A stretch of 22,239 bases of DNA. Source: SFTH01 sp963643985 (GTDB lineage: Bacteria > Bacillota > Clostridia > Christensenellales > Aristaeellaceae). Below, piece by piece: positions 14,013 to 22,239 of the stretch; within the stretch, counting starts at the first letter, position 1; every line of letters starts with the position of its first letter. The translations under genes and the position numbers were made by a program. The stretch covers positions 1 to 22,239 of the forward strand of contig CAVINP010000026.1 of the NCBI GenBank assembly GCA_963643985.1, written 5' to 3'. Below the pieces are notes generated by a model. It was not told the DNA's origin. It saw nothing but the letters and a program-made list of their open reading frames with translations, and made no database searches.

Positions 14013-16124
14013 TCAGTTCTCTTCGTTGTCCTTTCGCAGGGCAAGCACGATCTCCCTGACGGTAGCATTTTCAAAGCGTGCCGCCTGGATGATCAATGTC
14101 GAGGCGCGGAACGTATCACCGGAACGACGCCTGAATTTCAGCAGCAGTGAAGGCTTTTGCTCCGTCAGTGTACGCTTGAGGCGATAGCAGGTCAGCAGAT
14201 CAAGCAGGTGAGCCTGATCGTCCGGGTGAACGCGGGATTTGACGTACTCGGCGAACTGCTTCTCGAAGGAATCCGCCAGCTGCGTCACCATATCGCCGCC
14301 CAGCGACTTGACCGTATAGGATGTGTCCGTATCCAGTTTGATGTAGTACAGACCGTAGAAAATGCTGCCCAGGGCCGTTTGCGTCTGCTGCAGAATCTGT
14401 CGGCGCTCACTGCGTTCCATCTCGGCCCGTTTTTCGGCATCGACATTCATGACATAGATATCGGCCATGATGTCGTTGGTTTCGGGCATCCTGAAAACGC
14501 GCATACTTTGGCGGTACCAGGAATAGCCGCTGTCTCCGGGAACCTTCAGCCGATACTCCATCTCTGTCTCATCCCGGCCGCAGTGATACATTTCGGCAAC
14601 CGCCTCTGCACTCATACGGGAGGCAAACAGGTCGTAATCCTCGCCGTGCAGCAGTTTGTGCAGCAGATCGGCGATGTCCTCGTCACTGTTGCGCCATTCG
14701 TTGCGGACAACATTTATACGGGCCGGGTCGAAACCGCGCACAAATGTGAGCTGCCAGTTGCCGCGGCTGACGTTGTAGCGCCAGATCATGTTCGCCTTCT
14801 GGCGCATGCTCTGACCGTAGTGTATTTCTTCGATCTCACGGGCACGATTGAAGCGTTCCTGCGTGCAATCCTGAACGATGGCACAGACCAGATTGCTTTC
14901 ATCCTGCATGCGCGTGAGCACAAACTGGAGCGTATGTTCCTCCGCGCCGCGGTCCGCGACGCTGAATACGACCGTGCTCTCTTCGCCGGGCTGGAGTGCG
15001 TGAATGGCATCCGTCAGTTTTTCGCCGTCTTCGGGACTCAGACCAAAGCCCTGCACGATGTCTCGTATGCGACCCTCTTTGGCAGTGGGATCCAAAAGCC
15101 CCATGCCGTCCTTGATCATCGGCACGGTTTCGTTGTCGCGCTGATAGACAAAGATGGCTTGCTTGGACTGTGCAACAGCCCGGTCAGCCATGCTGTTGAA
15201 TGCATTCAGCAGCCTGCGACGGCTGATCTGACTTCTGCGCAGTTTGAGAAGCTCGGCAAGTGCTCCGAAGGTAATGATAAAGAGCAGGAGAGATACGGCA
15301 ATGAAGACCACAATCTGCGCCATTGTACCGGTTCCCTCCGAGCTTGGCAGGGAATCTTCCGGAATAATGAAAGCCATGCTCCAGAAGCTCAAACCCGTCC
15401 TGCACTGGGCAATATAGCTCAAATGGCTGTCTCCGTTGATCTTCAGAGCCGTCACGGCGTTCTTGTTGCGCAGCAGGCTGTCTACGCCGTTCGGTTCGTC
15501 CACGAGTGCCATCAGAAATTCATAGTAGTTCTGCTCTATGTCCGAATGGTTGATAAGGCAATCACCCGTCATGGAATTGAAGACGACATAGCCAAAGTCG
15601 CCTTCCGGGAACTTGTTGAGTTGAGATGTCAGGCTGTTCATGTTCGGCCAGACGATCAGTTCTCCCCCATCGCAGGTCGCGCAAAGGCGAATGTCGCCGT
15701 CATCCTGCACGGCCAGTACACAGCCGTTGCTGATGCCGTAGCGGGTGACGGTGTGTGTATCTTCCTGCGGAACAAGCTCGCCGTTTTGCAGCGCATACAT
15801 CTCGCCGTCTCTGACGAGGGCGATCCTTGCGATTCCCGAAGATACGGCCAACGTATCCAGAAGCTCTGCATCGTCAGAACCGTTCTTACCGAGTTCGGCC
15901 GCCGCCACACGCATGCTGTCAAACGTCGAGCTGACCAGCTGCTTGAAATGCACACTGCCCTGCCTGACTGCAAGTTCCGCGCAAGCCAGGTTCTGTTCAC
16001 GTTTTTGTTTCTGGACCCCCGTAATGTAAAAAGCCTGACATATCAGCAGGCAAAAAGACAGTACAAGCGCGACAATCGTCGGCCAACGCTTGATAAGTCT
16101 GAACAGCTTGGATTTACTTTGCAT
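14013..16124 (-). CDS. Membrane sensor with extracytoplasmic domain and PAS-like modules, no output domain
   Basis: The 703-residue protein has membrane helices at about 13-36 and 269-291. They flank a 230-residue outside domain that looks Cache-like (IARIALVRDGEMYALQNGE, FGYVVFNSMTGDCLINHSD). The cytoplasmic part (292-703) appears to hold three PAS-like modules, about 305-430, 440-580 and 585-700. The last two have typical PAS content (GDSGYSWYRQSMRVFRM; HPDDQAHLLDLL with LLLKFRRRSGDTFRASTLII). Such modules in Clostridia normally precede GGDEF, EAL or kinase domains. Here the frame simply stops after the last one, and no kinase, GGDEF, EAL, HAMP-methyl-accepting or DNA-binding motif is visible. 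The ATG has GGTGGG 9 nt before it. A TATAAT lies at 16185-16190, but the matching -35 would fall in the N gap. It may signal by protein contact; function is unknown. Confidence 0.78.
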   Translation of the reverse strand: MQSKSKLFRLIKRWPTIVALVLSFCLLICQAFYITGVQKQKREQNLACAELAVRQGSVHFKQLVSSTFDSMRVAAAELGKNGSDDAELLDTLAVSSGIARIALVRDGEMYALQNGELVPQEDTHTVTRYGISNGCVLAVQDDGDIRLCATCDGGELIVWPNMNSLTSQLNKFPEGDFGYVVFNSMTGDCLINHSDIEQNYYEFLMALVDEPNGVDSLLRNKNAVTALKINGDSHLSYIAQCRTGLSFWSMAFIIPEDSLPSSEGTGTMAQIVVFIAVSLLLFIITFGALAELLKLRRSQISRRRLLNAFNSMADRAVAQSKQAIFVYQRDNETVPMIKDGMGLLDPTAKEGRIRDIVQGFGLSPEDGEKLTDAIHALQPGEESTVVFSVADRGAEEHTLQFVLTRMQDESNLVCAIVQDCTQERFNRAREIEEIHYGQSMRQKANMIWRYNVSRGNWQLTFVRGFDPARINVVRNEWRNSDEDIADLLHKLLHGEDYDLFASRMSAEAVAEMYHCGRDETEMEYRLKVPGDSGYSWYRQSMRVFRMPETNDIMADIYVMNVDAEKRAEMERSERRQILQQTQTALGSIFYGLYYIKLDTDTSYTVKSLGGDMVTQLADSFEKQFAEYVKSRVHPDDQAHLLDLLTCYRLKRTLTEQKPSLLLKFRRRSGDTFRASTLIIQAARFENATVREIVLALRKDNEEN

Positions 16125-16184
16125 GATTCATGTCCCACCGCTTCAGTTTATCGTCATCGTATTACGCGTACATATCTGTTTTAA

Positions 16185-16190
16185 ATTATA
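16185..16190 (-). promoter_or_regulatory. -10 element for the PAS sensor gene, with -35 in the assembly gap
   Basis: The minus strand reads a perfect TATAAT here, about 60 nt before the start codon. With a 17-nt spacer the -35 hexamer would occupy 16208-16213, all but one base of which is N. The promoter therefore cannot be fully read. Confidence 0.45.
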
Positions 16191-16208
16191 ACGAACAAAT
16201 TTTATGAT

Positions 16209-16218
16209 NNNNNNNNNN
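16209..16218. other. Assembly gap (10 N)
   Basis: Ten undetermined bases lie in the spacer between recN and the PAS sensor gene. Both flanks carry the same nine bases, ttttatgat (16200-16208 and 16221-16229), so two contig ends were probably joined at a short shared sequence. The true distance may differ. Confidence 0.98.
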
Positions 16219-16272
16219 AGTTTTATGATATGATAAAAACAAAGTATGAAGTCAATGAAGAAGAAGAAATAT

Positions 16273-16309
16273 AAAAGTCAAAGGAATTATGCAAACTCCT
16301 TTGACTTTT
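16273..16309 (-). terminator. Terminator of the dxs-recN operon
   Basis: A perfect 13-bp stem (16273-16285 with 16297-16309) and an 11-nt loop begin 6 nt after the recN stop. The minus-strand 3' side ends in CTTTT followed by ATATTTCTTC. The outer A/T base pairs mean it could also work on the plus strand. Confidence 0.85.
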
Positions 16310-16315
16310 GCTCAA

Positions 16316-18001
16316 TTATTTGTGCATTCGAGCTTGTTCCAGCATATGTTGTGCATGCGCCAGACTGCTTGGACTGTCGCTTGATCCGCCCACCAGCCGC
16401 GAAAGCTCGCGTATGCGCCCATCGTCGTCCAATTTTATAACGCTCGTGTGCGTCCGGTCGCCTTCGACATGCTTCTCCACGCAGAACTGCGCATCGGCCA
16501 GTGCGGCGATCTGTGGCAGATGCGTCACGCACAGCACCTGCTTTTTCGAGGCGATCATGCGCATTTTCTCGCCGACGACCTGCGCCATGCGTCCGGAAAC
16601 GCCGGTATCTATCTCGTCAAAGACCATGCTGTCCACGCCGCCGCGATCAAGCGCCAAAGCCTTCAATGCCAGCATGATGCGCGAAAGTTCGCCGCCCGAG
16701 GCGATATTGGCCAGTGGCCGCAGAGGCTCGCCGGGATTGGGGGATATCAGGAATTCAACCTCGTCCAGACCGTTGGCCGTGGGCCTTTCGAGCGTCCTGA
16801 AGCTGACCGAGAAGCGTGTCTTGCCCATGCCGAGATCCTTGAGCTGTTCAAGCAAACCGCTTTCAAGCTCGGTCGCCAGTTGTTTGCGGGACAGGGTGAG
16901 TGCATCGCACGCTGCACGCAGTGCCGTATCGCGTGCCTTCAGTTCGCGCTTAAGCTCGCTCACGCTCTGGTCGCCGCTCTGAATAGCTTCCAGCCGCTCA
17001 CGTGCATTCTTGCCGAACGCGATCACTTCTTCCACAGACGAACCGTACTTGCGCTCAAGCCGCGAAATAAGGTCGAGCCGATTGGATATCTTCTCCAGCA
17101 ACTGAGGATCGGAGCTCGTGTCCTCACGCAGTGACTGAAGTTCACTGCCGATCTCGTTGACAGCATAGTAGAGTTCATGCAGAGCCTGCGCAATTCGGGC
17201 AAACTTCGGGTCTATATCGGCGATGCCGTCCATTTGCTCTCCGGCCTGCAGCAGGCTCTCCTGAGCACTCATGCCGCCTTCACCCGCATAGGTCAGGCGA
17301 TAGGCCGTATCAAGGCTTGCCTGTACCTTTTCTGCGTTCTCCAGCATGCGCATGCGGGAGAGCAGCTTTTCTTCTTCACCGGTTTTGAGGTGGGCCTTCT
17401 CGATTTCATTCACCTGAAATGAAAGCATATCCACGAGGCGCTCGCGCTCGGCCTGATCCTTGAGCAGTGCCTTGAGAGCAGAGGCCGTATGACTGCGCTC
17501 GGTATGCAACTTGGCAACATTCTGCCTGATGGACGCATGCTGCGCATCGCCGAAGCTGTCCAGAAAATCGATATGACGTGCCGGATTCATCAGCGCCTGA
17601 TGCTCGTGCTGTCCGTGAATGTCAACCAGAAGCGACGTGAATTGTTTCAACGTTGAGAGCGGCAGTATACTGCCGGAGATCCGACAGATGTTGCGCCCGT
17701 TGCGGTTGAGTTCGCGGGAGACGTTGACAAGCCCCTCGTCCACGTCCACACCCAGAGACTGCGCCATTTCAAGTGCCTGCGCGTTGCCGGAAATGTCAAA
17801 GACGGCCTGTACACTGCCCTTGTCCGTGCCGTTTCGGATGATGTCCCTGTCCGCACGTCCGCCGAGTGCAAGGTTCACGCAATCCACCACGATGGATTTG
17901 CCCGCACCCGTTTCGCCCGTAAGCGCATTGAATCCCTGCGCAAACTCGATGCGCAGCGATTCAATCAGGGCAATATTTTTGATGTTCAGTTCAAGCAGCA
18001 T
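16316..18001 (-). CDS. recN: DNA repair protein RecN
   Basis: RecN is an SMC-like ATPase that gathers DNA ends at double-strand breaks for RecA-dependent repair. The 561-residue protein has Walker A GETGAGKS (29-36), the long central coiled coil, the ABC signature ASGGELSRIMLALK, Walker B MVFDEIDTGVSG and the switch VTHLPQIAALAD. The start at 18001 shares one base with the argR stop (TAATG), so translation is probably coupled. argR-recN adjacency is standard in Firmicutes. Confidence 0.97.
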   Translation of the reverse strand: MLLELNIKNIALIESLRIEFAQGFNALTGETGAGKSIVVDCVNLALGGRADRDIIRNGTDKGSVQAVFDISGNAQALEMAQSLGVDVDEGLVNVSRELNRNGRNICRISGSILPLSTLKQFTSLLVDIHGQHEHQALMNPARHIDFLDSFGDAQHASIRQNVAKLHTERSHTASALKALLKDQAERERLVDMLSFQVNEIEKAHLKTGEEEKLLSRMRMLENAEKVQASLDTAYRLTYAGEGGMSAQESLLQAGEQMDGIADIDPKFARIAQALHELYYAVNEIGSELQSLREDTSSDPQLLEKISNRLDLISRLERKYGSSVEEVIAFGKNARERLEAIQSGDQSVSELKRELKARDTALRAACDALTLSRKQLATELESGLLEQLKDLGMGKTRFSVSFRTLERPTANGLDEVEFLISPNPGEPLRPLANIASGGELSRIMLALKALALDRGGVDSMVFDEIDTGVSGRMAQVVGEKMRMIASKKQVLCVTHLPQIAALADAQFCVEKHVEGDRTHTSVIKLDDDGRIRELSRLVGGSSDSPSSLAHAQHMLEQARMHK

Positions 18002-18453
18002 TATCTCTTCACCAGATTATTGAAGCGGTTCTGTATGACCTCGACGGCCTCCTCCGAGCGTGCAATAATGAGCAGCGTATTGTCACCCGCAATGGTACCC
18101 AGCACCTCATTCCACTTCATGGAATCGATCGCTTCGCCGGCAGCATTTGCGCTGGCCGAGAGTGTCTTGAGCACCATCAGATTGCCGACGCACTCAATGC
18201 TGATCACGGATTCCGTCAGAATGCGTATAAAACGATCATTCATGCCCTTTTCGGCGCGCTCGACCGTGGCATACTTATAGCCGCCGTGATCGGAGAGCAC
18301 CTTCAGAAGGCGAAGTTCCTTGATGTCACGCGAAACGGTGGCCTGAGTCACTCTCACGCCATGGTTCAAAAGTTCTTCGGCAAGCTCTTCCTGGGTTTCA
18401 ATATCCTTATTTTCAATGATCTCAAGAATCAGGTTGTGGCGCGCGCTCTTCAT
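18001..18453 (-). CDS. argR: Arginine repressor ArgR
   Basis: ArgR is a hexameric, arginine-dependent repressor of arginine biosynthesis and activator of catabolism. The 150-residue protein has an N-terminal winged helix (QEELAEELLNHGVRVTQATV with SRDIKELRL) and a C-terminal oligomerisation and arginine-binding domain with GTIAGDNTLLIIAR, which carries the Asp contacting arginine. It lies 45 nt after nadK. I see no clear ARG box in the spacer, so autoregulation is not evident here. Confidence 0.96.
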   Translation of the reverse strand: MKSARHNLILEIIENKDIETQEELAEELLNHGVRVTQATVSRDIKELRLLKVLSDHGGYKYATVERAEKGMNDRFIRILTESVISIECVGNLMVLKTLSASANAAGEAIDSMKWNEVLGTIAGDNTLLIIARSEEAVEVIQNRFNNLVKR

Positions 18454-18498
18454 TATCCTGCTCTTCCTTCCCGTGGCAGTCTATATCAACAAGTGTGT

Positions 18499-19350
18499 TC
18501 AATGCGTCCATTCGGAGAGCTTGCCCCGAAGCAAGCTGAAATAGTTCCGGTCGTGAAGGCGAACAAAGCGAGCCTGCATATCCGAGCGCAGAATCGTGAT
18601 TTGTGAATTCGAGCCGACCAGAGGCACGTTTTTGCGGCCGTCCAGCACCGCTTGGGCACCGCCGCGATCGTCGAGCACGCGCACGCTAACACGATCCGAT
18701 GCCGACACCACGACAGGGCGGGCCGTCATCGTGTGTGCACAGATCGGTGTGATTACGAAGCAGTCCAGACTCGGCATGACAATCGGACCGCCCGCCGAGA
18801 GGGAATACGCAGTAGATCCCGTGGAACTGGCCACGATCAGGCCGTCACCGGAAATGCGATCCACCAGCGTACCGTTGACCTCGATTTCGAGCGATAAAAC
18901 CCGAAGTGCGGGGGTGGAACGGGTGACGACGATCTCATTTAGGGCAAAAAAATCACGCTGATCGAAGCCCCTGATGGTCATGGTCGTCCGAGAATCAAGC
19001 GTATATTTTCCGTCGAGCAGCGCAGCAATGTCCTGTTTCAGGCTTGAGGGATCGATTTCTGTCAGAAAGCCGAGACGACCGAAGTTGATGCCCACGACGG
19101 GAATATCGCCGGGCAGTGCCCAGTCCAGCGCCGAGAGTATGGCTCCGTCGCCACCGAGTACCATAATCAGATCACAGTGACCCAGATCCCGCTCCGAAGC
19201 CGCACGCGGACGACCCAGTGCATCCGAAAGCGCATCGCTCGTTACGACAGATATATTATATTCACCTAAAAGGCTGATTAACTCGCCGGCAACCGCCAGG
19301 CTTTCCGGTTTGGAGCTCCTCCAAATCATACCTACCCTGCGAAACTGCAA
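18499..19350 (-). CDS. nadK: NAD kinase
   Basis: The enzyme phosphorylates NAD to NADP with ATP or polyphosphate. It has the catalytic GGDG (66-69) in VLGGDGAILSAL, GINFGRLGFLTEI and the second signature DGLIVASSTGSTAYSLSAGGP. The length of about 283 is normal. The start is uncertain. I prefer TTG at 19350, since GAGGTG sits 6 nt before it. GTG at 19359 overlaps that site, and ATG at 19329 would cut off the first beta strand (RRVGMIW). It lies between tlyA and argR in the conserved order. Confidence 0.95.
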   Translation of the reverse strand: MQFRRVGMIWRSSKPESLAVAGELISLLGEYNISVVTSDALSDALGRPRAASERDLGHCDLIMVLGGDGAILSALDWALPGDIPVVGINFGRLGFLTEIDPSSLKQDIAALLDGKYTLDSRTTMTIRGFDQRDFFALNEIVVTRSTPALRVLSLEIEVNGTLVDRISGDGLIVASSTGSTAYSLSAGGPIVMPSLDCFVITPICAHTMTARPVVVSASDRVSVRVLDDRGGAQAVLDGRKNVPLVGSNSQITILRSDMQARFVRLHDRNYFSLLRGKLSEWTH

Positions 19351-19407
19351 GCGACTCACCTCACGTCCATATATACAATATACCAGACAATTTTTAACTT
19401 ACAAGCC

Positions 19408-20226
19408 CTACGGGGCTGATTTAAAAAATTTGTCATAAGCCCGCAAAATTCTGTCATTAATGACTTCGCAGCCTATGTCTGTATGTCCTGCATCGCGCGG
19501 CAGCAGGTGCAGCAGGAATTCGATATTGCCCTCTGGCCCGCGCACGGGAGAGTAATCCAGGCCGACTGCCGCCCACGGCGTCGTGCAGACAAAAGACAGC
19601 ATATCCTCCAGCACACGATAGTGCACATTACGGTCGCGCACCACTCCCTTGGCACCCACATCCTCCTTGGCTGCCTCAAACTGCGGCTTGATCAGCGCCA
19701 CAAACTCGCGCGTCCCGCCCAGCAGCGGCAGCACAGCAGGCAGCACGAGCTTCAGGGAAATGAAGGACACGTCCGTTGCTCCGAAATCCGGCGGCACATC
19801 AAAGTGTTCCGGCGTGAGGTGGCGCGCATTGGTGCGCTCCAGGACACTCACGCGCGGATCACTGCGCAGGCGGTAATCCAGAAGGTTGTATCCTACATCC
19901 ACGCAGGTGACATGGGATGCACCCGCACGCAGCATCACGTCCGTGAAGCCGCCGGTCGAAGCACCGACGTCCACGCAGGTGCGGCCGTTAAGGTCGATGC
20001 CGAACACGTCCAGAGCACGCTTGAGCTTGTATGCTCCACGGCTGACATAGGGATCGAGCGCCCCCTTGACCCGCAGCACGGCGCCTTCGCGTACGCCTTC
20101 ACTGGTGCTCATGATCCTGTTGTCTCCGCAAAAAGCGCGGCCCTCCATGATCAGTGCCCGCGCCAGCGTCACGGATTCCAGATTCAGATCTTCATACAGT
20201 GCGATATCCGCACGGCGCTTCTTCAC
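19408..20226 (-). CDS. tlyA: TlyA-family rRNA 2'-O-methyltransferase
   Basis: TlyA proteins methylate ribose of cytidines in 16S and/or 23S rRNA; some were reported as haemolysins. The 272-residue protein has an S4 RNA-binding domain (about 1-55), then a FtsJ/RrmJ-type methyltransferase: SRGAYKL (62-68), the SAM loop DVGASTGGFTD (86-96), CVDVGYNLLDYRL and ALIKPQFEA. The start is GTG at 20226, which overlaps the dxs stop by four bases (GTGA), a sign of translational coupling. Which of the two rRNA sites it modifies cannot be decided from sequence alone. Confidence 0.94.
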   Translation of the reverse strand: MKKRRADIALYEDLNLESVTLARALIMEGRAFCGDNRIMSTSEGVREGAVLRVKGALDPYVSRGAYKLKRALDVFGIDLNGRTCVDVGASTGGFTDVMLRAGASHVTCVDVGYNLLDYRLRSDPRVSVLERTNARHLTPEHFDVPPDFGATDVSFISLKLVLPAVLPLLGGTREFVALIKPQFEAAKEDVGAKGVVRDRNVHYRVLEDMLSFVCTTPWAAVGLDYSPVRGPEGNIEFLLHLLPRDAGHTDIGCEVINDRILRAYDKFFKSAP

Positions 20227-22103
20227 CGGACTTCCTCCCCGATTGTTTTTAAACGTCTCTCGATGCGTTCACAAATTGCAGCGGGCGTCAGACCGTTCAT
20301 TTCACGCTGGCGCGATACCCGTGCATGCGGCACAAAGCGATCTGCCGCACCGAGTAGTTCAATCGGCAACTGTATGCCGTGATCGGCCAGTGCGTGGGCA
20401 ACGGCTTCGCCCAGGCCGCCGACCACTGTGTTCTCTTCGACGGTGGCCACGACGCGCACCCTGTTGCTTTGCTCAATGAGCATTTTCTCGTCCAACGGCT
20501 TTATGAACCTGGCATCCGTCACGCCGGCGGAAACGCCACGGGAGTTGAGCGTCAGCGCGGCCTGTATCGCTGTTTGCACCATCGGCCCCTCCGCAAAGAA
20601 CATGACATCACTGCCCTCAAAGAGCAGTTCCCATTCGCCGACGGCGAAATCCGCACCGCCGCTCGGCGCATCCTTGGTTTCAAGGGCGTCCTTGGGGTAG
20701 CGTATGGCCATGGGACAGGCCGTTTCCAGACTCAGGTCAACCATGCGCAGCAAGTCGCGGCAGCTGCGCGGCGCGGCAACGATGAGATTGGGCATCGTCC
20801 GCAGATAGCTCAGGTCAAAGAGGCCCTGATGTGTCTTGCCGTCTGCCCCCACAAAACCGCCGTGATCCAGCAGGAAAGTGACGGGCAGTTTGCAGCGGCA
20901 CACGTCGTTCAGAATCTGGTCATAGCTGCGCTGCAGGAATGTTGAATAGATGGCCACAAACGGATGCAATCCGGCAGAAGCCAGTCCTGCCGCCATCGTC
21001 ACGGCATGCTCCTCCGCAATGCCCACATCAAAGAAACGCTTCGGAAAGCGCGTCTGAAATTCGCCCATACCCGTGCCGGCGACCATCGCAGCGGTGATCA
21101 CGCATATGCGATCGTCTGCCTCCGCCAGATCACAGAGCTTTGAGGCAACCAGTTTGCCGTTGAATGCCGAAACACCCGCACTGCGCGTCTTGCCGGAATC
21201 GACATAGAACGGTGCGACGCCGTGAAAGGCATCAGGCCTGTCCTCGGCCGGAGTGTAGCCGCGTCCCTTTTGAGTAATGACGTGGATCAGCATCGGCCGC
21301 TTGTCGGTCTTTGCGCGCTCCAGTATGCGTATCAGGTGTTTGAGATCGTGGCCGTCGATCGGTCCGACATAGGTAAAGCCGAGCGCTTCGAAGAATTTCC
21401 CGTCTACAAAGAGCGACTTGAGTGCGTCGCGAAGTTTTTCGATGAACTTGAATATCGGCATGCCGATGCCTGGAATATGCTCCAGCGCCCTGCGCACGCC
21501 GCGCTTGAAGCTGCGATAGCCGCGGCTCTGGCGCAGCCCGTTGAGGTAAAGGCTGATGGCACCGACGTTGCGCGATATGGACATCTCGTTGTCGTTGAGG
21601 ATCACGATCATGCGCGTCTTGCTCTGTCCCGCATCATCGAGGGCCTCGTAGCACATGCCGCCGTTGAGTGCACCGTCGCCGACCACGCTGACCACATTGT
21701 ATTTCTCGTGCCGGATGTCCCGCGCACGGGCCGCGCCCAGGGCTGCAGAAATCGCCGTAGATGCGTGACCCGCGGCAAAGGTGTCGCAGTCACTCTCCTC
21801 GGTATTGGGGAAGCCGCTCAGACCGCCCTCCTTGCGCAGCGTATGAAATGCGTCACAGCGACCGGTCAGCAGCTTGTGTACGTAACTTTGATGCCCGACG
21901 TCAAAGAAGAACTTGTCCTCGGGGCAGTTAAATACATAGTGCATCGCTATGGTCAGCTCCACGATGCCCAGATTGGAAGCCAGATGGCCGCCGCACTCGG
22001 AAACCGTATCGATCAGTTCATGGCGAATTTCTGTCGCAAGCTCCTTCAGCTGCGGCAGCGACATCTGTTTTAACTGTTCGGGACTTCGAAGTTCTTTTAA
22101 CAT
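20223..22103 (-). CDS. dxs: 1-deoxy-D-xylulose-5-phosphate synthase
   Basis: DXS joins pyruvate and glyceraldehyde 3-phosphate to start the MEP isoprenoid pathway; its product also feeds thiamine and pyridoxal synthesis. The 626-residue protein has GGHLASNLG with H40, DVGHQSYVHKLLTGR, the thiamine diphosphate motif GDGALNGG (142-149) to LNDNEMSIS, PIDGHDL, and the catalytic FDVGIAEEHAVTMAAGLA (E364). The central pyrimidine-binding and C-terminal transketolase domains are complete. AGGAAG is about 11 nt before the ATG. It is the first gene visible in the operon; ispA and xseAB, often upstream, are not within the 136 nt that remain. Confidence 0.97.
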   Translation of the reverse strand: MLKELRSPEQLKQMSLPQLKELATEIRHELIDTVSECGGHLASNLGIVELTIAMHYVFNCPEDKFFFDVGHQSYVHKLLTGRCDAFHTLRKEGGLSGFPNTEESDCDTFAAGHASTAISAALGAARARDIRHEKYNVVSVVGDGALNGGMCYEALDDAGQSKTRMIVILNDNEMSISRNVGAISLYLNGLRQSRGYRSFKRGVRRALEHIPGIGMPIFKFIEKLRDALKSLFVDGKFFEALGFTYVGPIDGHDLKHLIRILERAKTDKRPMLIHVITQKGRGYTPAEDRPDAFHGVAPFYVDSGKTRSAGVSAFNGKLVASKLCDLAEADDRICVITAAMVAGTGMGEFQTRFPKRFFDVGIAEEHAVTMAAGLASAGLHPFVAIYSTFLQRSYDQILNDVCRCKLPVTFLLDHGGFVGADGKTHQGLFDLSYLRTMPNLIVAAPRSCRDLLRMVDLSLETACPMAIRYPKDALETKDAPSGGADFAVGEWELLFEGSDVMFFAEGPMVQTAIQAALTLNSRGVSAGVTDARFIKPLDEKMLIEQSNRVRVVATVEENTVVGGLGEAVAHALADHGIQLPIELLGAADRFVPHARVSRQREMNGLTPAAICERIERRLKTIGEEVR

Positions 22104-22149
22104 AATAAACCGTTCTTCCTATGAGCTTTAGGGATACACTGATTAAATG

Positions 22150-22239
22150 AGGTGGTAAGCTGAGCAGTGAATTTTGTGCTAGATGCAATTGCAAAAATCG
22201 AAGGTTTACTGGAGGTAAATCGAGATTTTTGCAAGAAGC
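22150..22239. repeat. Hairpin-forming repeat at the window edge
   Basis: Arms ttgcaaaaatc (22189-22199) and gatttttgcaa (22224-22234) match over 11 bp. Inside them tttac (22205-22209) pairs with gtaaa (22215-22219). The sequence gcagtgaattttgtgcta before the left arm looks like the outer part of a larger palindrome cut off by the window end. It lies just upstream of dxs. The layout suggests a dispersed palindromic or MITE-like repeat, but only one partial copy is visible. Confidence 0.55.

Noticed and set aside
14157..16184. A 675-codon plus-strand frame opposite the PAS sensor gene
   Set aside because: It shows the same antisense artefact. The minus-strand product has clear membrane helices and PAS-like motifs, and the plus-strand product has none.

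Overview
The window is a stretch of bacterial chromosome, almost certainly from a strictly fermentative Firmicute of class Clostridia. The reasons are the gene orders dxs-tlyA-nadK-argR-recN and nadD-yqeK-rsfS, strong AGGAGG-type ribosome sites, a DUF5685/J-domain gene pair, and a PaaK/ACT pair of the kind seen in amino-acid-fermenting anaerobes. Genes are GC-rich and spacers are AT-rich. A run of 10 N at 16209-16218 shows that this is a scaffolded draft or metagenome assembly. I see no phage, insertion-sequence transposase, CRISPR array, tRNA or rRNA.

All genes but one lie on the minus strand, in three tandem operons plus one single gene. Read in transcription order, right to left: (1) 22103-16316, dxs, tlyA, nadK, argR, recN, ending in a 13-bp hairpin terminator at 16273-16309. 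The gene tips overlap or are close together. (2) 16124-14013, a lone two-helix membrane sensor with PAS-like cytoplasmic modules and no output domain. It is convergent with the only plus-strand gene (13298-13957, a secreted DUF4430-like protein), and a bidirectional terminator sits between them. (3) 13106-7018, a nadD-yqeK fusion, rsfS, phenylacetate-CoA ligase, an ACT-domain protein, oligoendopeptidase F and a CmpB-type membrane protein with an 18-residue-repeat coiled coil. (4) 6713-312, dnaK, DUF5685, a J-domain protein with a Gly/Tyr/Ser low-complexity region, a membrane zinc-ribbon protein, a SurE-CYTH fusion and larC. This operon ends in a stem at 76-118 that pairs fully only as minus-strand RNA.

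The most unusual part is operon 4. It combines an Hsp70 with a non-canonical J-protein carrying a FUS-like GYS tract and a Cys-cluster tail, an all-helical DUF5685 protein with two Asp-rich motifs, and a small membrane zinc ribbon. The J-protein start codon overlaps the stop of DUF5685, so the two are probably translationally coupled. A 10-N9-10 dyad with the geometry of the CIRCE heat-shock operator, but a different sequence, lies upstream of dnaK. Downstream in the same operon is a SurE phosphatase fused to a CYTH triphosphate-tunnel domain, a plausible bifunctional phosphohydrolase. I infer a dedicated, possibly membrane-associated chaperone module. This is a hypothesis from gene order and domain content, not a demonstrated system.

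Other points of interest are a GATT x10.5 microsatellite in the larC 3' region, inside a possible 30-residue minus-strand reading frame, and a hairpin repeat at the extreme right edge that looks like part of a dispersed palindromic element.
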